Assembly (NCBI GenBank): GCA_016110215.1
Contig: JADWQD010000015.1
Coordinates: forward strand, 620,001-684,000
Length of the DNA: 64,000 nucleotides
Origin: Capronia americana
Lineage: Eukaryota > Ascomycota > Eurotiomycetes > Chaetothyriales > Herpotrichiellaceae
Direction: 5' to 3'
Under the pieces are notes generated by a model that saw only the letters and a list, made by a program, of their open reading frames with translations, did no database searches and was not told the DNA's origin. The stretch's first letter is position 1; the number at the start of each line of letters is the position of its first letter. Positions 12,665-22,249 of the stretch are shown here, piece after piece. A program made the position numbers and the translations under genes.

Positions 12665-14768
12665 TCACCAGCAACGTTTCTGGCCGTCCTCAGGGCGCCA
12701 CTTGCCAATGCCATCGACCCGAACACCACCAAGCTTCTCCATCTCCTCGACATCTATGATGCCTCTACCATCGAAGATCCACTTCGGTTCGTTCATGCTG
12801 TAGACTATTCGTGCCCATTCGACCGGCTCGGTCGTGATTGGACCTCTGGCTTTCGAACGGCAATCCGGGCAGTTGTCCACGCAATCTGGTTGGGGTGCGA
12901 GCATATAGTTTGCAAAATTCGTCCCAAGGTAGTCATCTTCCTGAGGTTTCGGTGCTGGAGAGGGGTAATTTGACGGGAGGTCTCCTACCGAAGCGGTACT
13001 GCTCCGGATCCTCTGTAGGGGAGAGTTCTTGAACTGGTCGCAATCTGTCATGATGAGGATGGCGTTCGAGTCTATGCAGGCTTCGTAAGGATCGGCGTAG
13101 ATTCTGAGGGTTGAAATGTCGCCGGCTGGGCCAGCAGTGCCGTCGGCGGCAGCAGTAATCTCCTGAAGCATTTCCTCCTCGACGCAATACGGATCGAAAA
13201 TGGCAATCTCGGAAGGTTGCTCCTCGAGTAGTGTTCTGATAACGTCCACAGCAGGTGACTCTCGCGCATCGCTCGTGTTCTTCTTGAAGGCAAACCCCAT
13301 CAAGGTGATTTTCTTGCCGCTCAAATTCTCGTCCAAGCGTCTCAACACCTTGCGAGCAAACCGGTTGCGCTGCATGACATTGATCGAGTTGACCTGGCTC
13401 CAATAGTGAGCCACTTCTTCCAAACCTAGAGACTCTGCCAGGTACGTGAGACTGGCAATATCCTTTCTGAAGCAAGAACCTCCAAACCCGAGCCCGGCTT
13501 TCAGAAACTGCGGTCCTATCCGAGTGTCCAGGCCAATTGACTTGGCGATTTCTTCCACATCTGCACCGGTCGCCTCGCAAATCGCACTGATGGAGTTGAT
13601 GCTGCTGATTCTTTGCGCTAGCATCGCGTTTGCCACCAGTTTCGACAGCTCTGAAGACCAAGCATTGATCTGGAGGATCTGAGACGAGGGTATCCATGCA
13701 GCGTAGAGACTAGCAAGCGCATCAGCTGCAAGCTTTCCTGCGGGAGATCCAGAGGAGCCGATAATGACGCGGTCTGGTCGCATAAGGTTTTTGACGGCAG
13801 TGCCTTCGGACAAGAACTCTGGGTTTGACAGGACCTCGAAAGGAACACCAGGCCGTAGAGCATTGAGCTGCGCACGCTGTCAGAGGACTTGCTCCAACAG
13901 GCTCGCGAGAGCAGCCACTCACCGTGTTTCTTATTCGCTGGGCTGTTCCACAGGGTACGGTGCTCTTCTCCACGATAATTGTTCCTGGTTTCGCGTAGAG
14001 AGCCACGTCTTGGACTGCGCCGTCCAACGCCCTCATGTTGGTCGCCCTGCCCGCGCCCACTCCACTGGTTTTTGTCGGTGTATTGACGGCCAGAAAGACC
14101 ACGTCGGCCGTGGATATGCTGACCTGAGTATCGCACGTGAAGAACAGGTTCGGCCCGCGTCTGGAGACATTGCCAGTCTCTCCAACGCGTCCGTTCGAGT
14201 CGGTGCCACGTTGGCATGACTCCTTGATAATCGCGCCATCTCTTGTCAGTCGCACAATTTTGTTCAACCCTGGCTCGTGGATGGGGAGATGTGCGGAGTT
14301 CCATCGCTCGATGCGGCGCTGATCGCGATCAAGAACCTCGACGCCGACCTTGGGATTGTGCAGGGCGATGACTGCCGCAGTCGGGCCGCCTACGCGGTCA
14401 CAAATCAGTCACCTCGGCCTCGCAGTTCCACTGGCTTCCATACCAACATAGCCTGCACCAATTACGCAGATTTTCCTCACATCACTCGGCACAGGGGCAA
14501 ACAGGTCGGCAAAGGAGGGGACAAAGGGACTCTCGGCGCGGGTCAAGACCCCGTCGAACTTTCGGCGATTCGGCTCGTCAAAGGCGTGAGCAAGGCGACT
14601 TTCGAACGACTCCTTGGGATGTGATGGACGAAACAAAGGGCTGCTATCGGGTGTCAAAAGACCAGTCGAGTCGTTACATGAGCTGCCATCGGAGGTGCCC
14701 ACAAGTGAGGGCACTGCGAACTCCATGACGACGGCAGCAGTCGCACAGAACCTATGGCTGGCAAGCAC
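12665..14768 (-). CDS. UDP-glucose 6-dehydrogenase
   Basis: Three exons are predicted: 14768-14444, 14389-13923 and 13867-12665, giving 664 aa. The enzyme oxidises UDP-glucose to UDP-glucuronate with two NAD+. The Rossmann motif ICVIGAGYVGGPTAA crosses the first intron at about residue 109. NAD/substrate elements follow (VFLAVNTPTKT, STVPCGTAQRIR, SNPEFLSEGTAVKNL). The catalytic cysteine is about C396 in GFGGSCFRKD, and the C-terminal UDP-binding block is FAFKKNTSDARESPAVDVI. Two parts are unusual: an N-terminal extension of about 95 residues, rich in Ser/Pro, and a segment after the UDP-binding domain with a cysteine cluster (C593-x3-C597-x2-C600). The first ATG is used; a start 14 codons later (14726) is equally possible. 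Both introns are 54-55 nt and keep phase. It is divergent from the GT4 gene at 15693. Confidence 0.92.
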
Positions 14769-15692
14769 GATTCAAAGGCAAGGTAGCAACGAGCGGTGAG
14801 AAACGGCTCAAGCCATGTCAACTATTTATTGACATGGAGAACCCACTGTCAGAGCAGGCAGTGAATGCCATGGCATCGCGACTGCCACAGGACCACTCAA
14901 CAGGCAGATAAGGAAGCAACTCCTCGAAGGAGACCACACCGAGGCCCGCAGGAACAGGTAACTGAGGGAGACGAACCATGCGGGAGAGTCTGCAGTTCAT
15001 GGGTGAAAACGGGCAAATTTCGAGTTCGACATGCTCACATGGTCATACCTGGGGTGTGTGCTGGTGAGAATCGACAAAGCGACAGTACATGTGCAAACGA
15101 GCACGCGCATCGCATCCGAGGATGTGACTGGCTACGACCATGGTGCTCGAGATGGTTAAATTCAGACCAAAGTCGATGCTCACGAGGCGGCCGCAGTCAG
15201 TCTTGTTCAGTGTGTTCAGCGCATCCGCCCACGTGGGAGCCGTCGGCATATTCTACGCGTCCGAATCCCCCAGACGCGATATCTGTCATAGTTGCCACCA
15301 TCGGCCTAAAACTTTGTCCCTGGCAAGCTCGTGAGGGTGCGATAGAGGGTGGGGTGGATGAGGGCGCGGAGATCAAGTCCATAAAGAGAGGGCGCGGGTG
15401 ACATTTCGCACTGCCATGGAAGACTCCTCGACAGGGTGGAAATTACGCAAGGCATGACAGAGATTCGGTCGAGGTGGGGACACGAGCATATTGCGCGCCC
15501 TCCGTCGTTGTTGTCGACGCAGCCGCTCAAAAGGCAGAGACGCAACACGTGAAAGGACGCGAAGACGTGGAAGTGGCTAATAAGACGCTCCGTTTCCCCA
15601 ACAATTCGGCGACGATAAGAAAACAGATACGAGGTACGCACCGCAGGCACCCCCGGAGACGGAATATCTTTCATCCGCATCGGGAAGCCACT
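14769..15692. promoter_or_regulatory. Shared divergent promoter of the UDP-glucose dehydrogenase and GT4 genes
   Basis: This is 924 bp between two ATGs pointing away from each other, with no intervening gene. It contains the palindrome CCCACGTGGG (15228-15237) near its middle and a second CACGTG (15546-15551) close to the GT4 start. Such cores are bound by bHLH factors, including the Pho4/NUC-1 phosphate regulators of fungi (established for the family). Co-regulation of the two genes is inference. Confidence 0.55.
15228..15237. promoter_or_regulatory. CCCACGTGGG palindrome, Pho4/NUC-1-like E-box
   Basis: This is a perfect 10-bp inverted repeat containing CACGTGGG, the high-affinity Pho4-type site, on both strands. 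It sits 460 bp from each divergent start codon. Other bHLH factors read the same core, so the identity of the binder is inferred. Confidence 0.5.
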
Positions 15693-17318
15693 ATGGGTGT
15701 AGATGAATCCCACCCCCAGGATGCTTTCGAATCTCCTCGCACCGCTGCCGCATCATCGCCGCTGGACTTGCAGTTGAAAGCTGCCTCTCACGTACTTGCG
15801 GTTGACCGGCGAGATGGCTTCCCTCCGTTTCTCATGGGGAAGCGGGTGCTCTTGGCCACAGAGTCCCTCGGCCCTGTGAACGGTGTAAGTCGCACAACTC
15901 TCATGCTGATCGAGCACCTGAGGAAGAATGGTGTGCAGCTGGCCATCGTGGCCCCTCACTCCAGACAGTCAAGGTTGAAGCCTACCACGGGCGCCAACCT
16001 CACAGAGTTTCGATTGCCAGGCTACGAGCTTCCTTACAACCCTGACTTGACCGTCGTCTATCCGTTCCAGCTCGACGACGTCTACAAGCACACCTTCAAA
16101 CCCGATATCGTATACTTGGCCAGCCCCGCTTCCACCGGCTTCCAGATGCTCTTTCAGATCCGGCAGCTGCAAGATCCACCTGTGGTTCTCCTGAATTTCC
16201 AGACAGATCTGTCGGCCTACAGTGAGATTCTGTTCCCCGGACCTGTTGCCCGCTTCTCCGTCTGGCTGCTGGGAGTCGTTCAAGGCTTCTTGTTCAACCA
16301 TCGTTCCGTCCACACCATCTTTTACCCCTCGTCTGGTGTCCGTCGGTACCTGGAGAAGGCAGGTGCTCCCAGCAGCAAGATGGTCAGGCTAGGCCGAGGA
16401 GTCGACACGAGTTTATTCGATCCTTCTCGCCGAGATCATGAATACCGCAAAGAGCTCGCGCCAAATGGAGAGATGATATTGGTCTGCGTGTGTCGGCTGG
16501 CACCGGAGAAGGGCTTCGAGTTCTTGGCACAGGTTGCCACACTACTCGCCAATGAAGGATTTCCTTTCAAGTTGCTCATCGTGGGAGGGAATATGAGCGC
16601 CGAGGTTGAGGACGAAGTGCATCGGATGTTTGACAATGTGAAGGAGCACGTTGTTTTCACGGGTTTCCGCACCGGTGTCGATCTCGCTCGCGCATACGCT
16701 ACCGGTGACGTCTTCCTCCATTGCTCCATCACAGAGACTTTCGGCCTGGTGGTTCTGGAAGCGATGGCCAGTGGTCTTCCAGTGATCGCCCGTGACGAAG
16801 GAGGCCCTTCCGACATCATTCAAAACGGAGAGACGGGGTATTTGGTCCCTCCACACGACCTCGAGCAGTATATCACAATGATCAAGTCCCTTTCGTCCGA
16901 CAAGGGCCTACATTCCGACATGGCTGTCGCTGCCCGCCGATACACGTGCGACGTCACCTGGGAAAAGATCAACCAAAGAGTAGCTTGGCAGATGACTGAC
17001 GGACTCCGACAACACCTTCAGCGCAAGCAGCGGAGAAGACCCATCCGTAACTTCATTGTTGCCAGGTACCAGGGTGTCAGAGACGACATTGTCATTCCAG
17101 CCATAGTCCAGATCAGACTATACCTGGCAGCTATGGTCGTGTACATCATCTGGTTCATGACCGCCTTCGTTCTGCTCTGTTACGGACACAGGGTCTTCTC
17201 GAAGGCCGCACAATTGCTACGGAACCCGCCGCTCGTCCTCCAGCGACTACAATATCGAGGCCTGCCGGCCCTAAAGCAGGGCATTCAGGAGACCCTCAAG
17301 AGTTTGAGTTCAGATTGA
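15693..17318 (+). CDS. GT4-family glycosyltransferase, C-terminal membrane anchor
   Basis: This is a single-exon gene of 541 aa. The start is MGVDESHP; the frame runs open upstream to 15474, but that part is basic and low in protein character. The N-terminal GT-B domain has VLLATESLGPVNGVSRTT (about residues 51-68) and PDIVYLASPASTG. The C-terminal domain has VRLGRGVDTSLFDP, the donor-binding VCVCRLAPEKGFEF, and the GT4 E-x7-E pair E348/E356 in ETFGLVVLEAMASG. A strong hydrophobic span lies near 475-497, followed by a basic tail. The pattern resembles GT4 enzymes acting on lipids, including the SQD2 group that uses UDP-sulfoquinovose or UDP-glucuronate. Its head-to-head neighbour makes UDP-glucuronate, so a glucuronosyl-lipid synthase is a reasonable inference. 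A mannosyltransferase of the same family is the main alternative. Confidence 0.88.
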   Translation: MGVDESHPQDAFESPRTAAASSPLDLQLKAASHVLAVDRRDGFPPFLMGKRVLLATESLGPVNGVSRTTLMLIEHLRKNGVQLAIVAPHSRQSRLKPTTGANLTEFRLPGYELPYNPDLTVVYPFQLDDVYKHTFKPDIVYLASPASTGFQMLFQIRQLQDPPVVLLNFQTDLSAYSEILFPGPVARFSVWLLGVVQGFLFNHRSVHTIFYPSSGVRRYLEKAGAPSSKMVRLGRGVDTSLFDPSRRDHEYRKELAPNGEMILVCVCRLAPEKGFEFLAQVATLLANEGFPFKLLIVGGNMSAEVEDEVHRMFDNVKEHVVFTGFRTGVDLARAYATGDVFLHCSITETFGLVVLEAMASGLPVIARDEGGPSDIIQNGETGYLVPPHDLEQYITMIKSLSSDKGLHSDMAVAARRYTCDVTWEKINQRVAWQMTDGLRQHLQRKQRRRPIRNFIVARYQGVRDDIVIPAIVQIRLYLAAMVVYIIWFMTAFVLLCYGHRVFSKAAQLLRNPPLVLQRLQYRGLPALKQGIQETLKSLSSD

Positions 17319-18292
17319 CCGACCTAACGAATGATTTATGATATTTGATTTTCGTTGAATTCACTACTCGTAGCAAGGCGTTAGACCTCGGATAATCGGG
17401 CTAGCACCATCAGTGTGAGAGGAGAGGCATCGCTTCATACAGACTCGCACCCACAGACCAAGCTCCGCGTGCCATTCGCTCGCCCGTGACCCTCTCTATA
17501 TCTTCAGAACCTATTCGACACCAGTAGATCTGCAAGCCATATCCCCGCCAGATATCCAATTGATTTCGAATACACGAAGTCAAAAGTACGGCTCTTGCCA
17601 TGTGTGTGTGTATGTTCGAGTGAGACGCAAAAATACAACCGTCTTCTTCAGGACGAAGGACGGCGTCTTCGGTCCAGCAGGTGAGGGTAAAACATGCACT
17701 TATCAGTCCCATAGATGATGGCCCCTCAATTCTGACGCAACAGAGTCGCATACAATCCCTCAGGGTCCCCCGAAGGTCTGGTCTGGTCTGGTCTGGAATG
17801 ACCATCCTATCCCCATTGACGTTGAATGGGCGCTTGTTGGCTGCTCTTGAATCAAGGCGCAATTTTCTTCGACCGGCCCGAGGTAACGAGACGGTACTGT
17901 ATAATCGGGTGTGGTTTCGGAGGTACGGCCACCCATTGTCCTACGTAGGATGGAAGCAGGACAGCGGAAGGCCGCATCAGATGCTGTAAGCTTCTCATCA
18001 CACGGATTCGGTTTCCGTTCAATTTCGGTTATCTCAAACATATTCGATTTCCGGACTCGGCTGTTGATCCGACGGGGGAGAAGCTTTTAAGATTTCATCG
18101 TCCCGAGAAGAACTGCATGGCATCATAGCCTGCCTAGACCTCGCACAGGGGAAGAGCATAGAGGGTGTGAACGGATTTTTTTTCTGGTTCGCGTAGCGTT
18201 GAACGAGTAACATTGTTGTCCCTGACTGGTCTTTCCTGCGTCCCCTGCTGTCATCTAGATAACCACTCTGAGAAAGCCCCAAGCAAGGCCAC
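17319..18292. other. Convergent intergenic region with GGTCT repeat
   Basis: This lies between the 3' ends of the GT4 gene (+) and a regulatory-domain gene (-). No gene is seen. It contains a short GGTCT tandem repeat and a T8 run near 18178. Confidence 0.6.
17775..17794. repeat. GGTCT x4 microsatellite
   Basis: Four perfect copies of the pentamer GGTCT lie in an untranslated convergent region. It is a simple-sequence repeat, possibly polymorphic. Confidence 0.85.
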
Positions 18293-20293
18293 TCAAGTGA
18301 TGGTCGACCCCGGCGTGCTCACGCTCTGCGGGCTCGGCGTCGTCACGGTCGTACGGCCCGAAGAAGTGGCCGGCGTGTCAGGACCCGCTCGTGCACTCGC
18401 CCACTGCGACCGCAACGGACACAGCCCCATGGCCTGGCCCATGTCGAACATGCTCCTCGGCGCGCCGGCGATGTGCTGCTGGATATGCGCTCGTATAGCC
18501 TCGGAATTCATGTCAAAGCCGGGAGTCGACTCCGATTCCACGGACAGCTGTTTGAGGATCTGGTCGGTCGTGGCGGCGGTGGTGGCGTCGTCCCCGCCTG
18601 TCGTCAGATCGTTGTAGTCGAAGTCCGCATCAGTGTACGTGACCTGCTGGCGACGCTGGCGGAGGAGAAACTCCCTCCGGTTCATCGCGGACTGCCACAC
18701 GCGGTGCCAGTGCGCGATGATGTCCTCGGTGAAGAAATACATGCGCAGGATCTTGTCCAACCGTGCCCAGCTGCGGGACTGGGGGTACAGTTCCAGGCAG
18801 TGGTCCATGACTAGATGCGAGTCCGGCATGGGGACGACGCGCAGCGCCAACGACCCCGCGACCGCCATGCTCGTCCAGATGAGAGCGCTCTGCTCCTGCG
18901 GGGCTGTGGGCTTCGCGTGGGTGGGGAGCGTGGTGATGAAGTTGCGCAGGATCGGGTCGTAGAAGAGGTTGATGGGGCCGAGGTCGCGGAGTTGGAAGAG
19001 GAAGGACAGCAGGCCCGAGGTGAGATGGAACTCGGTCGGCGCGCTGGTGGTGAGGGACATGCGCTGCAGAGAGGACAGAATGGTCTGGATCATGATGTGT
19101 TTGCGCCCTTCGTCCAGCTTGGACGACTCCAATGGTAAGGGGGAGTCTTCCGACACGGCTGAGGGTGTCCAGGTGTCGATGGGCAGGCTGTTGTACCTGA
19201 CGGGTTCGGTGGCGAGCAGGGTGGCGGCCGCCGAGATGGAGGCCAGGAGTTTGATCATCTGGATGGAGATTTGGGACGTCAGGCACAATTCCGACAGGCC
19301 CGTGGGCAGACGCGACAGGATTATGCATACGTCTGGCGAGAAGGGCGGTTCCGGGTAGGAGAGTGGTTGGTCGAGCTGGAGTTCTTCGAACGCTTCGCTG
19401 AGGTAGGCGACCGAGTCACGCGGCACGTCTGGCGGTTGGCCCGTCACGAACGATCCCAGCGCCTTGTAGGCCGTGAGGCCGAGTTTGACAAACTTGACCC
19501 ATTCCGACTCCGTGCCCGGTTGCTCGTCGTCCTTGAGCGGGCCGCGCAGCTCCAGCATTCGCTTCAGCCCTTTGCAATGCATCAGGACGCCCCGTTGGTC
19601 ACCGCAGAGATACTCGAGCGTCATGAGCATGGTGACGGTCAGCAAGGCTGCGTCGTCGGTCGCCTGGTTGGTCTTCAGCTTGTCGTTCAGCCGGGCGATG
19701 GTGCTGCCGCGGTGTTGCACGAAGGCGTAGTCCTCCCATATCGGTCGGCCGAGCGAGATGAGGATCGAGGCGCGGCAGACCGAAATAATTGACTCGAACA
19801 GGATCGCATGCTTTAGTGCGTATGGCAGCAGGAGCGATAGATGAGGGTTGACCGTGCCGGAAAACACCGACTTGTCAGTGTTGGTTCCTTTGCAGATGGT
19901 GATGAAGTAGTCCATTGTATCCTGCACCGTTTCGGTCGTTTTGATGGGCAGCGCCAGGAACGGATCCATCCGCGTGCCGTTGAATGGTAAAGGTTCGACC
20001 GGCGAGAGACACCTCAACGCCTTGGATTGCCGCGCTTCTTTCGTTTCATCGTGCTTCTTCTCCCTACGGCGATCGACGCGCTCATCCTCCTGGTCGGCAT
20101 CTCGCGAAGACGCAGGAGGCTGCCACTGTACGAATTGATCTGGAGTTGAATTGGGCGACTTCTTGCTGGGATCGTACTTCTTCCATCGGATTTTCTTGTA
20201 GCCGTTAGCCCGGCGGCCTGGGGCTGGTGACTTCGTGGTTGTCGATGAGGGGAAGATTGTCTGAAGTGGCCGAGGACACTCTACGGCTGTCAT
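18293..20293 (-). CDS. Fungal transcription-factor-like protein (Fungal_trans_2 / tachykinin-like), no zinc cluster
   Basis: This is a single-exon gene of 666 aa. A basic N-terminal stretch (GRRANGYKKIRWKKY, about residues 27-41) and a charged coiled region (DEDERVDRRREKKHDETK-like, about 68-85) come first. The block typical of fungal Zn2Cys6 regulators lacking the zinc finger follows: MDPFLALPIKTTETVQDTMDYF, then helices with AILFESIISVCRASIL and TVTMLMTLEYLCGDQRGVLMHCKGL. The tail after about 580 is polar and low in complexity. No six-cysteine cluster is present in the protein or in the short leader upstream. The role is presumably regulatory, but target and DNA binding are unknown. It starts at the first ATG, with a 3' end convergent to the GT4 gene. 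Confidence 0.75.
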   Translation of the reverse strand: MTAVECPRPLQTIFPSSTTTKSPAPGRRANGYKKIRWKKYDPSKKSPNSTPDQFVQWQPPASSRDADQEDERVDRRREKKHDETKEARQSKALRCLSPVEPLPFNGTRMDPFLALPIKTTETVQDTMDYFITICKGTNTDKSVFSGTVNPHLSLLLPYALKHAILFESIISVCRASILISLGRPIWEDYAFVQHRGSTIARLNDKLKTNQATDDAALLTVTMLMTLEYLCGDQRGVLMHCKGLKRMLELRGPLKDDEQPGTESEWVKFVKLGLTAYKALGSFVTGQPPDVPRDSVAYLSEAFEELQLDQPLSYPEPPFSPDVCIILSRLPTGLSELCLTSQISIQMIKLLASISAAATLLATEPVRYNSLPIDTWTPSAVSEDSPLPLESSKLDEGRKHIMIQTILSSLQRMSLTTSAPTEFHLTSGLLSFLFQLRDLGPINLFYDPILRNFITTLPTHAKPTAPQEQSALIWTSMAVAGSLALRVVPMPDSHLVMDHCLELYPQSRSWARLDKILRMYFFTEDIIAHWHRVWQSAMNRREFLLRQRRQQVTYTDADFDYNDLTTGGDDATTAATTDQILKQLSVESESTPGFDMNSEAIRAHIQQHIAGAPRSMFDMGQAMGLCPLRSQWASARAGPDTPATSSGRTTVTTPSPQSVSTPGSTIT

Positions 20294-21439
20294 GTTGATT
20301 CATGCAAACACTGGCGACGTGAGACTGTATCAGCACATCAGAATGTTCATTACTTGCAGCTGAAAAGACTCGATCGGTGGTTGGCAAGGCAGCTGCTTTC
20401 AAATGTCGTACATACATAAGTGGCGTCTAAAGAGAGTTTGGGTGCGGGCAAGCCTAGCACTGCCTGGGGCTTGCTGGGCGCCGCGATCAGGCCTCCTGAT
20501 TGATCCGTTCGTGAGGGACACCCACCGCACCCAGCACTATTACATACTCTGGCCAAGTGAAATTCGCTTCGGTGGCTTGCCGGGTCGCTGACTAACTGTT
20601 GCATTCGTCGGCATCCGCCACTGACTTGGCCCTCATTTTCGCATCCCGAGGAGATCGCCAGTCCAAGACTCCGGAAGCAGAGGATGAAGCGGTGCATACG
20701 AACTGCGGACCATATAGAAGTGGGCTGACCATTTTCTATCTTTGGATGCCAAGGCAAGCCTGTCGATGGAGTCGAATGACTCAAATCTCTACTAACAGCC
20801 AAGGTATATCTTACTTGGCTTCAGCATTCTCAACTGGAAGATATTTTTATCTAAAGCAAAGGCCTCGTGCGACTTTCTTCAATTGTCCACTCCCAGATAT
20901 GCCGAGTAGCGTTCCTATCATCCCGCCGTGGCTAAGGTGTCGTGACGGCTACCAACCACATATGTGCGTTTCGTGTTGCTCGGTCTGCCACCGCACTTAT
21001 TCCACTTCTCACCGATCGTGGGCGACTTGAGGATAAAAGGAGTGCAGATGAGGCATTTGTCCGACCACCAAGAGCCATTTTGGACCGAACGCGGACACTT
21101 GCGAGCAGTTTTGAAGGTGCAATGGCTAGCAATCTCTGCTGCCAATCCTAGCTTAGAGCACGCATTAGAATATTGATGCGGAATACGAGAAAAGGTTGCA
21201 GGGTAAAGAAATGGGCTTTCAGAAGGAACAATTGGTATTTAAAAGTTCTTTCAACATTGTCGTTCGACATCGGCCAAATCCTTATCATCTTATGCGCCGG
21301 CATTTGGGTTAATTTTAGGAGATGTGAACATACCTTCTAACACAGGAAAGAAGCCTAAGCCTGGTCTAGCAGAAATTCAGAGCCCAGCAGGACGACTTGG
21401 AGAGATCTGGGGCCATTCTTCATTGTTGAGTGCGTATGG
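20294..21439. other. Intergenic region, no supportable gene
   Basis: Several short frames overlap around 20.92-21.18 kb on both strands, none with recognisable domains. 21181-21340 is AT-richer and looks non-coding. The missing C-terminal half of a tau95 protein was looked for here and not found. Confidence 0.5.
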
Positions 21440-22249
21440 TCAAGGGAACATTGCTGAGGCGTCTGACGTTTGTAGCGGGGCTCCGGATTCTGGAGGTGTG
21501 TCCTCGGGTTGTTTCTCCTCACCAAGTTGACTCGCATCAGCCATTGCTTCTGCCGGCGCCGCCCCATCGCGTAAGGTGGATTTTCTTGTGATAGTCTTAA
21601 CAGAAGTATCCTGACGGTAAGAAAAGTTGCGCGGCAAACTCTGTGTCGAGAACACAGGGGGAGGAATAGCTTCTGTATCTGCGGCAGCTGCAGCTAGAGC
21701 CCGAGGCATTGACCACTGCTTGAGATGTGGATAGTCTTGAGGGAGGATCTTCGTACGCACTTCCTTGAGGAACATGGAGCCCTTCGATGTGTAGACGAAG
21801 TCGGGTAGAGTCCGCCAAGCATGTGTTGAGCGTATCTGGCCGACAATTTCAGCTTGGCTATGCCGAGTGTTATCTTTCAACGACCGAAGGAGATATTCGA
21901 CGTCTTTTCTGGCTGAAATTCCTGGAGGATGCTCGCTGAATTCTTCGTTCGAGCCTCGCTTTCTCTTCCTTCCCGTGCGCTTCGGGACGGTCACCTTGAG
22001 CAAGAGGTTGTTGGTTTTCCTGTTGTAAGACACCACCTCACGACTGGTAGGGTCATCGGGTTGAAACCTCAGGCCCAGTGGCTTGACATTGTTGGGCTCG
22101 AGCGTCTCCGCAATCTCACTGCCGCCGCCGAGCATATGAATGGCCTTATCGACATTCTGGACAATGCAGGGATGTTCAACAGCTACGATGGGTACATCTG
22201 GAATAGAGAACAGAGGGGCGCCTGTCCTGGTTCCCAAAGAATCCGACAT
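21440..22249 (-). CDS. Shortened TFIIIC tau95 (Tfc1/Sfc1/GTF3C5-type) protein
   Basis: This is a 269-aa frame starting MSDSLGTRTGAPLFSIPD. TFIIIC recruits RNA polymerase III to tRNA and 5S genes, and tau95 pairs with tau55 through its N-terminal domain. That domain is here: SIPDVPIVAVEHPCIVQNVD, LRFQPDDPTSREVVSYNRKT, LLLKVTVPKRTGRKRKRGS, then IVGQIRSTHAWRTLPDFVY. The start of the DNA-binding Tau95 domain is also visible (PPPVFSTQSLPRNFSYRQD). Instead of continuing, the frame ends after about 50 acidic residues, whereas full-length relatives are roughly twice as long. I could not find the rest downstream in any frame or through an obvious intron. Either this is a truncated paralogue, or a lesion or assembly error has cut the true gene. 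The frame runs open to 22318 without a better start. Confidence 0.75.
   Translation of the reverse strand: MSDSLGTRTGAPLFSIPDVPIVAVEHPCIVQNVDKAIHMLGGGSEIAETLEPNNVKPLGLRFQPDDPTSREVVSYNRKTNNLLLKVTVPKRTGRKRKRGSNEEFSEHPPGISARKDVEYLLRSLKDNTRHSQAEIVGQIRSTHAWRTLPDFVYTSKGSMFLKEVRTKILPQDYPHLKQWSMPRALAAAAADTEAIPPPVFSTQSLPRNFSYRQDTSVKTITRKSTLRDGAAPAEAMADASQLGEEKQPEDTPPESGAPLQTSDASAMFP

Noticed and set aside
15474..15692. In-frame N-terminal extension of the GT4 protein
   Set aside because: It is very basic, crosses a CACGTG promoter element, and is unlike GT4 N-termini; the ATG at 15693 gives a natural start.
20918..21180. Several overlapping 65-75-codon frames on both strands, with a Cys-containing minus-strand reading
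   Set aside because: Considered as the missing tau95 C-terminus or a transposon zinc domain; neither similarity holds up and no ATG-led frame is convincing.
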